Shown here: in pieces, positions 40,893 to 48,071 of the stretch
Numbering within the stretch: the first letter of the stretch is position 1
How the letters are laid out: every line of letters starts with the position of its first letter
Assembly (NCBI GenBank): GCA_900472295.1
Contig: UCIA01000028.1
Location: 43,994 to 107,993, forward strand
Length of the DNA stretch: 64,000 bases
Reading direction: 5' to 3'
DNA from: Hyphomicrobiales bacterium
GTDB lineage: Bacteria > Pseudomonadota > Alphaproteobacteria > Rhizobiales > Rhizobiaceae
The notes under the pieces: model-generated
Databases searched by the model: none
The model's input: only the letters and a program-made list of their open reading frames with translations
Told to the model about the DNA's origin: nothing
Translations under genes and position numbers: made by a program

Positions 40893-42596
40893 TCAGAAGG
40901 TCTGCCCGTTGATGGCAGCCAGGTGCTCGACGATCGGTCCGATCGCCAGTGCCGGGAAGAAGGTCAGGCCGACGACGATGACGATGACGCCGACCAGCAG
41001 GCCGACGAACAGCGGACCGTCGGTCGGGAAGGTGCCGGCGGAAGCCGGAACCGTCTTCTTCGTCGCCAGCGAGCCGGCAATGGCAAGCGCTGGAATGATG
41101 ACGAAGAAGCGACCCACCCACATGGAGATGCCGAGCGTGATGTTGTACCAGGGCGTGTTGCCGGAAAGGCCGCCGAAGGCCGAGCCGTTGTTGGCAGCCG
41201 CCGAGGTGTAGGCGTAGAGAACCTCGGAGAAGCCGTGCGGACCGCCATTGGCCATCGAGGCCACGGCGCTCGGCAGCACGACCGCGATGGCCGTGAAGAC
41301 AAGCATGACCAGCGGCAGGGCGAGGATGGCGAGCATTGCCATCTTGACCTCCTTGGCCTCGATCTTCTTGCCGAGATATTCGGGCGTGCGGCCGACCATC
41401 AGGCCGGCGACGAAGACGGTGATGACGATGAACATGACGATGCCGTAGAAGCCGGCGCCGACGCCGCCGACGATGACTTCGCCGAGCTGCATGTTGAGCA
41501 TCGGGATCAGGCCGCCAAGCGCTGTGAAACTATCATGCATGGCGTTGACCGCGCCGCAGGAGGCGGCCGTGGTGATGACGGCGAACAGTGCCGAGGCGAC
41601 AATGCCGAAGCGGCTCTCCTTGCCTTCCATGTTGCCGCCGTCGATGCCCAGCGCATGGACCAGCGGATTGCCCGCTGCTTCCGCCCAGTAACAGATGGCG
41701 ACGCCGGCGATGAACAGCACGCCCATCGAGGCCAGGATCGCCCAGCCCTGGCGCTGATTGCCGACCATGCGGCCGAAGACGTTGGTAAGCGCGGCACCCA
41801 GCGCGAAGATCGTCACCATCTGGATCAGGTTGGAGATCGCGTCGGGGTTTTCGAAAGGATGCGCGGCATTGGCGTTGAAGAAGCCGCCGCCATTGGTGCC
41901 GAGCATCTTGATGGCGACCTGCGAGGCGACCGGCCCAAGGGCGAGCGTCTGCTTGGCGCCTTCCAGCGTGGTGGCATCGACATAAGGTCCGAGCGTCTGC
42001 GGCATGCCGAGCCAGACATAGACGAGGGTGAGCACGATGCAGATCGGCAGCAGGATGTAGAGCGTACAACGGGTCATATCGACCCAGAAATTGCCGATCG
42101 ACTTGACCGAATGGCGGGCGAAGCCGCGGATCAGCGCCACCGCAATGGCAATGCCGACGGCGGCGGACATGAAATTCTGTACGGTGAGGCCGGCCATCTG
42201 CACGAGATAGGACATCGTGCTTTCGCCGCCGTAGTTCTGCCAGTTGGTGTTGGTGACGAAGCTGACGGCGGTGTTGAAGGCAAGGTTTTGCTCAACCGCG
42301 GTCATGCCTGCCGGATTGTAGGGCAGGACGCCCTGCAGGCGCTGCAGAAAGTAGAGCACCAGGAAGGAGGCCAGGCTGAAGAAGATGATGCCGGCCGCAT
42401 AGGCGGTCCAGTGCTGCTCCTCGCGTTCGCTGGTTCCCGAGATGCGGTAGAGGCCGCGTTCAATGGGCCCGAGTATCGGCGACAGCAATGTGCGGTCGCC
42501 GTTGAAGACGCGATACATGTAGCCGCCGAGCGGCTTCACGAGCAAAACGACGATCCCGCAATAGACGAGGATCTGTATCCATCCGTTGAGTGTCAT
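40893..42596 (-). CDS. kdpA: Potassium-transporting ATPase potassium-binding subunit KdpA
   Basis: Channel-like subunit (567 aa, ten helices) that selects potassium. Related to SKT/Trk proteins with four selectivity-filter repeats; visible loops are NTAVSFVTNTNWQNYGGE (first), MLGTNGGGFFNANAAHPFENP (second, split), and SAAANNGSAFGGLSGNTPWYN (later, split), all glycine-rich as expected. It follows kdpF by 50 bp and precedes the 73-aa ORF by eight. Confidence 0.96.
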   Translation of the reverse strand: MTLNGWIQILVYCGIVVLLVKPLGGYMYRVFNGDRTLLSPILGPIERGLYRISGTSEREEQHWTAYAAGIIFFSLASFLVLYFLQRLQGVLPYNPAGMTAVEQNLAFNTAVSFVTNTNWQNYGGESTMSYLVQMAGLTVQNFMSAAVGIAIAVALIRGFARHSVKSIGNFWVDMTRCTLYILLPICIVLTLVYVWLGMPQTLGPYVDATTLEGAKQTLALGPVASQVAIKMLGTNGGGFFNANAAHPFENPDAISNLIQMVTIFALGAALTNVFGRMVGNQRQGWAILASMGVLFIAGVAICYWAEAAGNPLVHALGIDGGNMEGKESRFGIVASALFAVITTAASCGAVNAMHDSFTALGGLIPMLNMQLGEVIVGGVGAGFYGIVMFIVITVFVAGLMVGRTPEYLGKKIEAKEVKMAMLAILALPLVMLVFTAIAVVLPSAVASMANGGPHGFSEVLYAYTSAAANNGSAFGGLSGNTPWYNITLGISMWVGRFFVIIPALAIAGSLATKKTVPASAGTFPTDGPLFVGLLVGVIVIVVGLTFFPALAIGPIVEHLAAINGQTF

Positions 42597-42646
42597 GAGA
42601 ATAGCTTTCCGTGCCTTGCGCTAAAGTGCGTCGCGTTTGGGAGCGA

Positions 42647-42736
42647 TCAGAAGCGTTCTGGGCGAACGAGGGCGTATGTCAGGTAGACGAGCAGGAACAA
42701 GGTCACGCCGCCACCGAGGATGTAATCGACAAACAT
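42647..42736 (-). CDS. kdpF: Potassium-transporting ATPase small subunit KdpF
   Basis: 29-residue membrane peptide MFVDYILGGGVTLFLLVYLT followed by YALVRPERF. It matches KdpF in length, single helix and the C-terminal LVRPE(R/K)F motif. KdpF behaves as a lipid-like stabiliser of the KdpABC complex. GGAAGGA precedes the ATG. It is the third kdp-linked small membrane peptide of this operon. Confidence 0.92.
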   Translation of the reverse strand: MFVDYILGGGVTLFLLVYLTYALVRPERF

Positions 42737-42752
42737 GATGCGATCCTTCCGC

Positions 42753-42833
42753 TTAAAGAGCGTCGCAGGCTTTGATGTAGGCGAGGGAAAGGGCGAAAAA
42801 CAAAACCTCGATCCCGATGACGACGATGTCCAT
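42753..42833 (-). CDS. 26-aa membrane peptide at the head of the kdp operon
   Basis: A short ORF encodes MDIVVIGIEVLFFALSLAYI and then KACDAL. It has one hydrophobic helix ending in a Y-x-K-x-C-D-x-L tail. AAGGA lies nine bases before its ATG and kdpF starts 17 bp after its stop. I recall similar tiny ORFs with a Y(V/I)KxC(D/E)xL ending before kdp genes in other bacteria, but have no name for them. It is too short for standard gene calling. Confidence 0.6.
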   Translation of the reverse strand: MDIVVIGIEVLFFALSLAYIKACDAL

Positions 42834-43181
42834 TTGTGTTGGTCCTTGCTTGTACTTGGCGCCAGCTGCTGGCAGGCCGTAAATTCCATGAGAACGACCC
42901 GCCGTAGCTTCGAAGGCTACGGCGTCCGGAGCGTTTTTGCTCGTCGTGGAATATGGACCCGATCGCCATAAAGGTTCGAGACGGGCCCGGGAGGAAAGAT
43001 ATAAAATTCCTATAAAGATTTTGCGCGAACCCGCGCGCCGGCGTGCCGCTTCCTATACGGCGTTTATGAATTTGGCCGCGCAGTCCTCTCGAATTCCTAT
43101 GCGCTCGCCGACTATGTCATGCGCATCGGCTGATCCGGGGATGACGCACCTGATCGCCGCTGAAACGCGATCGGTGATGCC
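42834..43181. other. kdp upstream region (348 bp)
   Basis: Non-coding gap between the divergent kdp operon and the plus-strand hypothetical at 43182. It contains the KdpE-box-like site at 43000-43016, a short GC palindrome (CGGGCCCGGG-type, near 42982) and an AT-rich patch around 43000-43025. Short ORFs here are shadows. Confidence 0.5.
43000..43016 (-). promoter_or_regulatory. KdpE box-like site
   Basis: The minus strand reads TTTATA-GGAAT-TTTATA. The E. coli KdpE box is TTTATA-N5-TTTACA, so half-site sequence, 5-bp spacer and 11-bp repeat period agree with one mismatch. It lies 167 bp upstream of the first kdp-linked ORF, in the direction of transcription. Confidence 0.65.
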
Positions 43182-43481
43182 ATGCGCAACGGCCTCAATC
43201 CATTCAAATTGCCTGCAATGACTGCCAGGGTCGGGCGCGGCGTGCCGACCGAGTGTTTCATCCTGAACGATGTTCGGACCGAGGGCGCTACCATCGGCCA
43301 GCTCGCCGGCAATCCGATCGTGGAGACCGTCGTCGACACGAGCGGGCATCGTTATCGCTATGTCGGCGTTGCGCCGCGCGCGGCCGACGGGCGCTTCGAT
43401 GTCGATGCGCTGCGCACCGGCGAATGGATCGTTCGTCCGGGGCTTCTCTATGCCCTGGAAAATAAGCAAAAGGCCGGCTGA
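43182..43481 (+). CDS. Conserved-looking hypothetical protein
   Basis: 99-aa protein without signal peptide or membrane helix. The middle reads TSGHRYRYVGVAPRAADGRF and leads to DALRTGEWIVRPGLLYAL, a compact mixed alpha/beta pattern with many charged residues. No family recognised. There is no good ribosome site at this ATG, so the start is uncertain. Its 3' end overlaps the convergent GFA gene by 34 bp. Composition and codon use look coding. Confidence 0.5.
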   Translation: MRNGLNPFKLPAMTARVGRGVPTECFILNDVRTEGATIGQLAGNPIVETVVDTSGHRYRYVGVAPRAADGRFDVDALRTGEWIVRPGLLYALENKQKAG

Positions 43482-43900
43482 ACCAGCGCTCGCTCGCCCG
43501 TCCTATTCTTCGTATAGTCAGGCCCAACACGGGTCGGCAGGCCGTCGGCGAGTTGCAGCCAGGGGAGCTTCTCCTCAAAAGCGACATGCAGCGTGGGTGC
43601 AAATTTTTCCGGTTCCTCCATCGCTGCCGAAAAGAAATGCATGACGCCGGACATGTTCTTTGAGCGGAAGGACAGCGGCGAGCCACAGTTATCGCAAAAT
43701 GTTCTTTCCACGCCGGGAGAAGAGTTGAATATTCTCGGTGGCTTGCACAGCCATCGCCATTGGCTGTCCAGGACGCCAATGTAAGCGGTCATCGGCGCGG
43801 AACATTGCCGCCGACAACTTTCACAATGACAGACCACGCAGGCCTGCGCCGGGCCATCGACTTCAAAAGCAATGGCGCGACATAAGCAATGACCAAGCAT
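43448..43900 (-). CDS. GFA family (glutathione-dependent formaldehyde-activating enzyme-like) protein
   Basis: Zinc protein (150 aa) of the GFA/CENP-V superfamily. Zinc ligands are seen as C-x-C (GHCLCRAIAF), CHCESC and CDNCGSPL. The founding member adds glutathione to formaldehyde; most homologues have unknown substrates. AAGGAGAG before the ATG at 43900 fixes the start; the longer frame is not supported. It shares the family with the gene at 57629-58096, but the two proteins differ greatly. Confidence 0.82.
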   Translation of the reverse strand: MLGHCLCRAIAFEVDGPAQACVVCHCESCRRQCSAPMTAYIGVLDSQWRWLCKPPRIFNSSPGVERTFCDNCGSPLSFRSKNMSGVMHFFSAAMEEPEKFAPTLHVAFEEKLPWLQLADGLPTRVGPDYTKNRTGERALVQPAFCLFSRA

Positions 43901-44003
43901 GCAAACTCTCCTTGAGAGGACAAGGACAGCTTCATGCCTGGGCGTGAGGAAGGCGCCATGAAGTGCGCCGAGTGGGCGCCCAATTCCGACATTAGGGGCT
44001 AGT

Positions 44004-44957
44004 CTAGCCCCACCACAGCCCGTTGTTCGAAATAGCGCGTCTCGAATTGAAGATGCTGCCGTCATTGCCGGCCAGCGTCAGCATGGCTTCGCGGATGGCG
44101 GCGGCGGTCTGCGGCTCTACCGATGTCAGCGGCAGGCGGACATCGGCGCTCAGTCCGAGCGCCAGGTGCAGCGCGTATTTCACCGGGATAGGGTTGCTCT
44201 CCAGTTCCAGCGCCGCAATCAGCGGCCGCAGCCGATGGTGAATCGCCCTGGCCGTATGGTGATCTCCGGCCCGGCAGGCGTCGTGCATTTCGACGCACAG
44301 TCGCGGCGCGATGTTCGAGACCACGGAAATCGTGCCGCGGCCACCCATTGTGTTGAAGCCGAACGAGGTCGAATCGTGACCGGAAAGCTGGATGAAATGA
44401 GACCCGATCGCTGATGCGAGCGCCGACGGCCGGCTCAAATCGCCTGTCGCATCCTTGATGCCGACGATGGTGCGGATCTGCGCCAGGCGTTCGATGGTTT
44501 CCGGCCGCAGATCGACGCCGGTGCGCCCCGGCACGTTGTATACGATGATCGGAATGCTGACCTTGCGGGCGACGGCTTCGAAATGGCGATAGATGCCTTC
44601 CTGGGTCGGCTTGCTGTAGTAGGGCGTCACGATCAGCGCCGCATCGGCGCCAAAGGCTTGCGCTTCCGAGGTAAAGGCGATCGTCGCTTCGGTGCTGTTG
44701 GTGCCGGTGCCGGCGATGACCGGCACCCTGCCGCTCGCTGTCTTCACGCAGGTGGCAATGACATCGAGGCGTTCTTCCCACGACAGCGTCGGCGCTTCGC
44801 CGGTGGTGCCGCAGGGGACCAGGCCGTTAATGCCCTGTTCGATCTGCCATTCGACCAGCGCCTTCAGGCCTGGCAGGTCGACTTCGCCGTTCGAGAATGG
44901 CGTCACCAGCGCAGTCATGGCGCCGTTCAGGCGGCTGCGTACGCGTTCCAGAATCAT
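44004..44957 (-). CDS. Dihydrodipicolinate synthase family protein (DapA-like)
   Basis: Class I aldolase of the DapA family (317 aa). True DapA residues are present: Thr51-Thr52 (CGTTGEAPTLS), Tyr140 (VYNVPGRTG), Arg145 and Schiff-base Lys168 (GIKDATGD). It could therefore make 4-hydroxy-tetrahydrodipicolinate for lysine and diaminopimelate synthesis. In rhizobia the housekeeping dapA usually lies near smpB, which is not here, so this is probably a second copy. AAAGGA before the ATG at 44957 sets the start. Three small genes lie upstream on the same strand. The stop codon falls in a 17-bp palindrome. Confidence 0.85.
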   Translation of the reverse strand: MILERVRSRLNGAMTALVTPFSNGEVDLPGLKALVEWQIEQGINGLVPCGTTGEAPTLSWEERLDVIATCVKTASGRVPVIAGTGTNSTEATIAFTSEAQAFGADAALIVTPYYSKPTQEGIYRHFEAVARKVSIPIIVYNVPGRTGVDLRPETIERLAQIRTIVGIKDATGDLSRPSALASAIGSHFIQLSGHDSTSFGFNTMGGRGTISVVSNIAPRLCVEMHDACRAGDHHTARAIHHRLRPLIAALELESNPIPVKYALHLALGLSADVRLPLTSVEPQTAAAIREAMLTLAGNDGSIFNSRRAISNNGLWWG

Positions 44958-45001
44958 TGTATGTCCTTTCGATTGGAGAAAGCCGCTTTGCCGCAAGGCT
45001 T

Positions 45002-45364
45002 TCATCTGACTTCAGAAAACGAAGATATCAGCGATGCCAGGATCGCGGCGGGCAGGTCGGCATGGCTTGAGGTGAAGCTTGTTGGCGCTGCTCGCGTCAC
45101 GGCCTTGGACCGGACGGCGCATGTCCAGCCTTCGTTGGTGGTGATGAGGTTCGAGACGACACGCCCCGAGATAGTGACCAGCAGCAAGGTGGCGTCGAGC
45201 ATGGCGCCGGCCTCGACCAGGCCGGCAAAGCGCCGGCCTGCCGTCGACGACCTGTCGAGCGGCAGGCTGCGCGCGGCTGCCCAAAGCTGGTGCTCGAGCA
45301 GCCGGCGCGTATGGACCAAACGATCGAGCAGGCTGCCCAGATCGACTGCATCAGGGGTTTCCAT
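45002..45364 (-). CDS. Hypothetical protein
   Basis: 120-aa protein, mostly helical in appearance: VDLGSLLDRLVHTRRLLEHQ, then GAMLDATLLLVTISGRVVSN and a Ser/Ala-rich tail. No signal peptide. No family recognised. It ends 44 bp before the DapA-like gene on the same strand. The longer frame to 45592 overlaps the neighbour and looks non-coding, so I chose the ATG at 45364, although its ribosome site is weak. Confidence 0.5.
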   Translation of the reverse strand: METPDAVDLGSLLDRLVHTRRLLEHQLWAAARSLPLDRSSTAGRRFAGLVEAGAMLDATLLLVTISGRVVSNLITTNEGWTCAVRSKAVTRAAPTSFTSSHADLPAAILASLISSFSEVR

Positions 45365-45401
45365 GACGGGATGCCGTTGCGTGTCCGGCCGCGTGAACAA
45401 T

Positions 45402-45620
45402 TCAGTTGAACAGCGAAAGCTTGGCCGAGCGGGGCGCGAAGCGAATGGCGTCGGCCTGGTGGTCGCTTTCCATGGTGGCGAAGCGGATGGCCGAGACCTT
45501 GTCGGCGAAAACGCCGCCGGTCTGGCCCTGTTCGTCACGGGCGATCCAATGGCCTTCACCATCGCGGCCGATGACAAAGCGGTGAGTGGCATTCGAAGTT
45601 CGAGGTACGGAGGTGGGCAT
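45402..45620 (-). CDS. Small hypothetical protein
   Basis: 72-aa soluble protein. The core HRFVIGRDGEGHWIARDEQG looks like two beta strands, and ADKVSAIRFATMESDHQADA a helix; together they resemble short DUF-type proteins of Rhizobiales that I cannot name. It lies 37 bp upstream of the 45002-45364 gene and 21 bp downstream of 45642-45830, suggesting one operon. Confidence 0.55.
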   Translation of the reverse strand: MPTSVPRTSNATHRFVIGRDGEGHWIARDEQGQTGGVFADKVSAIRFATMESDHQADAIRFAPRSAKLSLFN

Positions 45621-45641
45621 AGTTGTTCTCGTCTATTGGGA

Positions 45642-45830
45642 TCAGGAAACCGAGGCGGCGATGGCCGCGGCAGTCAGCAGGAAGCCGATCATCAGAAGCA
45701 ACTTGGTCAGTCTGAACGGGGCGATCGGCGGTCTGCGCCTTCCATGCTCCACTGTCTGCATGTCGGCTTTCACCGACGACACCGGCAAAGGGCGATGGGT
45801 GGGCACAAAAATTCCGTGACTGCGATGCAT
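45642..45830 (-). CDS. Small tail-anchored membrane protein
   Basis: 62-aa protein with a polar N-terminal half and one hydrophobic helix at the extreme C-terminus (LLLMIGFLLTAAAIAASVS, about 44-62), a tail-anchor layout. AGAAGG lies nine bases before the ATG. First gene of the group that may end with the DapA-like enzyme. No function can be suggested. Confidence 0.5.
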   Translation of the reverse strand: MHRSHGIFVPTHRPLPVSSVKADMQTVEHGRRRPPIAPFRLTKLLLMIGFLLTAAAIAASVS

Positions 45831-46090
45831 CGGATCTGCCTTCTTCCTTCACGGTCGTCGCCGGGATGCGGCGACTGCCTGCAGCGGATCGAACCGGCTG
45901 CTTCGGGAAAAATAGAGGGCCAGGCATTTGTATTCGAGACAGGGAAAAGACAAAGAATATAAAAATCTCATATGTTTAGGGGCATGCCGGACACGCGGCA
46001 GCGGGCCCGAAATGATGTCTTGATATCGCGGCCCCTCTTGCGGCGGCGCCGTGTTTCGAAACAATGAGAGCGGAAACACGGGAAGAGAAA

Positions 46091-47881
46091 ATGCTCGACA
46101 TGGCACCATCGAAACAGGCGTCCACATGGCTTTCCTCGCTTGCGCGAGCGCTTGAGGCTGATGATGCCGAGGCCGCCGCCAATCTGTTTGTCGACGACTG
46201 CTACTGGCGCGATCTGCTGGCCTTCACCTGGAACATCACGACCATGGAAGGCCGTGACGCTATTCGAGACATGCTGCAGGCAACACTGGCGACGGCGAAG
46301 CCCTCACACTGGGCCCTGTCGGGCGAGGCGACCTCAAATGAAGGCACCGTCGAAGCCTGGTTCACCTTCGAGACTTCTGTCGCGCGCGGCGAGGGGATCG
46401 TGCGCCTGAGGGATGGACGTTGTCGGACATTGTTCACGGCGGTGCGTGAGCTCAAAGGGTTCGAGGAGCAAAAGGGTCCGGCGCGGCCGCTCGGCATCCG
46501 CCACAAGGCCGACCCGGATCGCGAGACCTGGGCGGAAGCGCGGGCGCGCGAGACGCGCGACCTCGGCGCCACCGAACAGCCCTATTGCCTGGTCATCGGC
46601 GGCGGCCAGGGCGGCATCATGCTCGGCGCGCGGCTGAGGCAGCTCGGCGTGCCCACGATCATCATCGAGAAAAACGCGCGCCCCGGCGATTCCTGGCGCA
46701 ACCGCTACCGCTCGCTCGTGCTGCACGACCCGGTCTGGTACGACCATCTGCCCTACATTCCGTTCCCTGAGAACTGGCCGGTGTTCACGCCCAAGGACAA
46801 GATGGGCGACTGGCTGGAGATGTACACCAGGGTGATGGAACTCAATTACTGGGTCGCCACCAAATGTATAAGCGCCAGCTATGACGAGGCCGAAAAGGCG
46901 TGGACGGTCGTGGTCGACCGCGTCGGCCGGCACATCACGCTGAAACCGAAGCATATCGTCTTTGCCACCGGCGCCTACGGGCCGCCACGGCAGATTGCGC
47001 TGCCGGGCGCCGAGGCCTTCAAGGGCGAGCTGCTACATTCCAGCCAGTATGCCAGCGGCGAGAAATTCCGCGGCAAAAAGGTCGCCGTCATCGGCGCGGC
47101 AAGCTCGGGACACGATGTCAGCGTCGACCTCTGGGAGAGCGGCGCCGACGTCACCATGATCCAGCGGTCGCCGACGACGGTGGTCAAATCCGACACGCTG
47201 ATGGAAGTCGGCTTCGAGATCTTTTCGGAGAAGGCTTTGGCGCGCGGCATCACCACCGACAAAGCCGACCTGATCGTCGCCTCGACGCCGTTCGCGCTGG
47301 TGCCCAAGGGCCAGCGGGATCTCTACGAGGTGATCAAGGAACGCGACGCCGATTTCTACGACCGGCTGCGTGCCGCTGGCTTCGCCATCGATTTCGGCGA
47401 TGACGAGACCGGGCTTCTGATGAAAGCCTACCGCACCGGTTCCGGCTTCTACATCGATGTCGGCGCCTGCGAGTTGATCATCAATGGCCAGATCAAGGTG
47501 AAGAGCGGCGTCGGCATCAAGTCGCTGACGCCGACCGGCATTGCCTTCGATGACGGCAGCGAGTTGGCGGTCGATGCGATCGTCTCCTGCACCGGCTACC
47601 AGTCGATGAATGAGACGGTGGCGGCGATCGTCTCGCGCGAAGTCGCCGACAAGGTCGGGCCGTGCTGGGGGCTCGGCTCAGGCGTCAAGGGCGATCCCGG
47701 CCCTTGGCAGGGCGAATTGCGCAACATGTGGAAGCCGACGGCGCAGGACGCGCTGTGGTTCCACGGCGGCAATCTGGCGCTGTCGCGGTTCTATTCGAAG
47801 TATGTGGCGCTGCAGATCAAGGCGCGGATGGAGGGGATTGCGACGCCGGTGTTTGGGGCGGTGAGTAACGCAGGACGGTGA
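46091..47881 (+). CDS. NTF2-like domain fused to a flavin-containing monooxygenase
   Basis: Two-part protein (596 aa). Residues about 8-130 have the SnoaL/NTF2-like pattern (LARALEADDAEAAANLFVDD, WRDLLAFTWNITTMEG). Residues about 165-590 form a class B flavoprotein monooxygenase: FAD loop VIGGGQGGIMLGARL, FMO fingerprint FKGELLHSSQY (FxGxxxHxxxY) and NADPH loop VIGAASSGHDVSVDL. It would hydroxylate a nitrogen, sulphur or ketone substrate using NADPH and oxygen. The ATG at 46091 has GGGAAGAG upstream. It stands alone; a 49-bp inverted repeat follows the stop. Confidence 0.88.
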   Translation: MLDMAPSKQASTWLSSLARALEADDAEAAANLFVDDCYWRDLLAFTWNITTMEGRDAIRDMLQATLATAKPSHWALSGEATSNEGTVEAWFTFETSVARGEGIVRLRDGRCRTLFTAVRELKGFEEQKGPARPLGIRHKADPDRETWAEARARETRDLGATEQPYCLVIGGGQGGIMLGARLRQLGVPTIIIEKNARPGDSWRNRYRSLVLHDPVWYDHLPYIPFPENWPVFTPKDKMGDWLEMYTRVMELNYWVATKCISASYDEAEKAWTVVVDRVGRHITLKPKHIVFATGAYGPPRQIALPGAEAFKGELLHSSQYASGEKFRGKKVAVIGAASSGHDVSVDLWESGADVTMIQRSPTTVVKSDTLMEVGFEIFSEKALARGITTDKADLIVASTPFALVPKGQRDLYEVIKERDADFYDRLRAAGFAIDFGDDETGLLMKAYRTGSGFYIDVGACELIINGQIKVKSGVGIKSLTPTGIAFDDGSELAVDAIVSCTGYQSMNETVAAIVSREVADKVGPCWGLGSGVKGDPGPWQGELRNMWKPTAQDALWFHGGNLALSRFYSKYVALQIKARMEGIATPVFGAVSNAGR

Positions 47882-47886
47882 GGCTG

Positions 47887-47935
47887 CAATCTCCCCCCTC
47901 GTGGGGGAGATGGCCGGCAGGCCAGAGGGGGGCGC
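47887..47935. repeat. Left arm of 49-bp inverted-repeat pair
   Basis: Starts CAATCTCCCCCCTCGTGGGG and ends CCAGAGGGGGGCGC, six bases after the monooxygenase stop. It is nearly the exact reverse complement of 48022-48070 (about three differences). Each arm also has its own small CTCCCCC/GGGGGAG stem. Confidence 0.9.
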
Positions 47936-48021
47936 TGTCCCGCCGACCGCTCATCTGGCTACAAATGCATCGTCAGCTGGTTCTTGGTCGGTCGCAGGGG
48001 GATAAAGGTTGGCGATCTTTC

Positions 48022-48070
48022 GCGCCCCCCTCTGCCCTGCCGGGCATCTCCCCCACGAGGGGGGAGATTG
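48022..48070. repeat. Right arm of 49-bp inverted-repeat pair
   Basis: Starts GCGCCCCCCTCTGCCCTGCC and ends ACGAGGGGGGAGATTG, one base before the stop of the convergent metallohydrolase. With the left arm and an 86-bp spacer it fills the whole gap. The pair can form a long cruciform or RNA stem and probably terminates both transcripts. Confidence 0.9.
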
Positions 48071-48071
48071 G

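Noticed and set aside
40923..42686. 587-codon plus-strand frame opposite kdpA
   Set aside because: Asp/His/Gly-rich shadow; kdpA on the other strand is unambiguous.
46091..47881. Baeyer-Villiger or auxin-forming YUCCA-type assignment for the flavin monooxygenase
   Set aside because: The fingerprint fits class B monooxygenases in general; nothing fixes the substrate.
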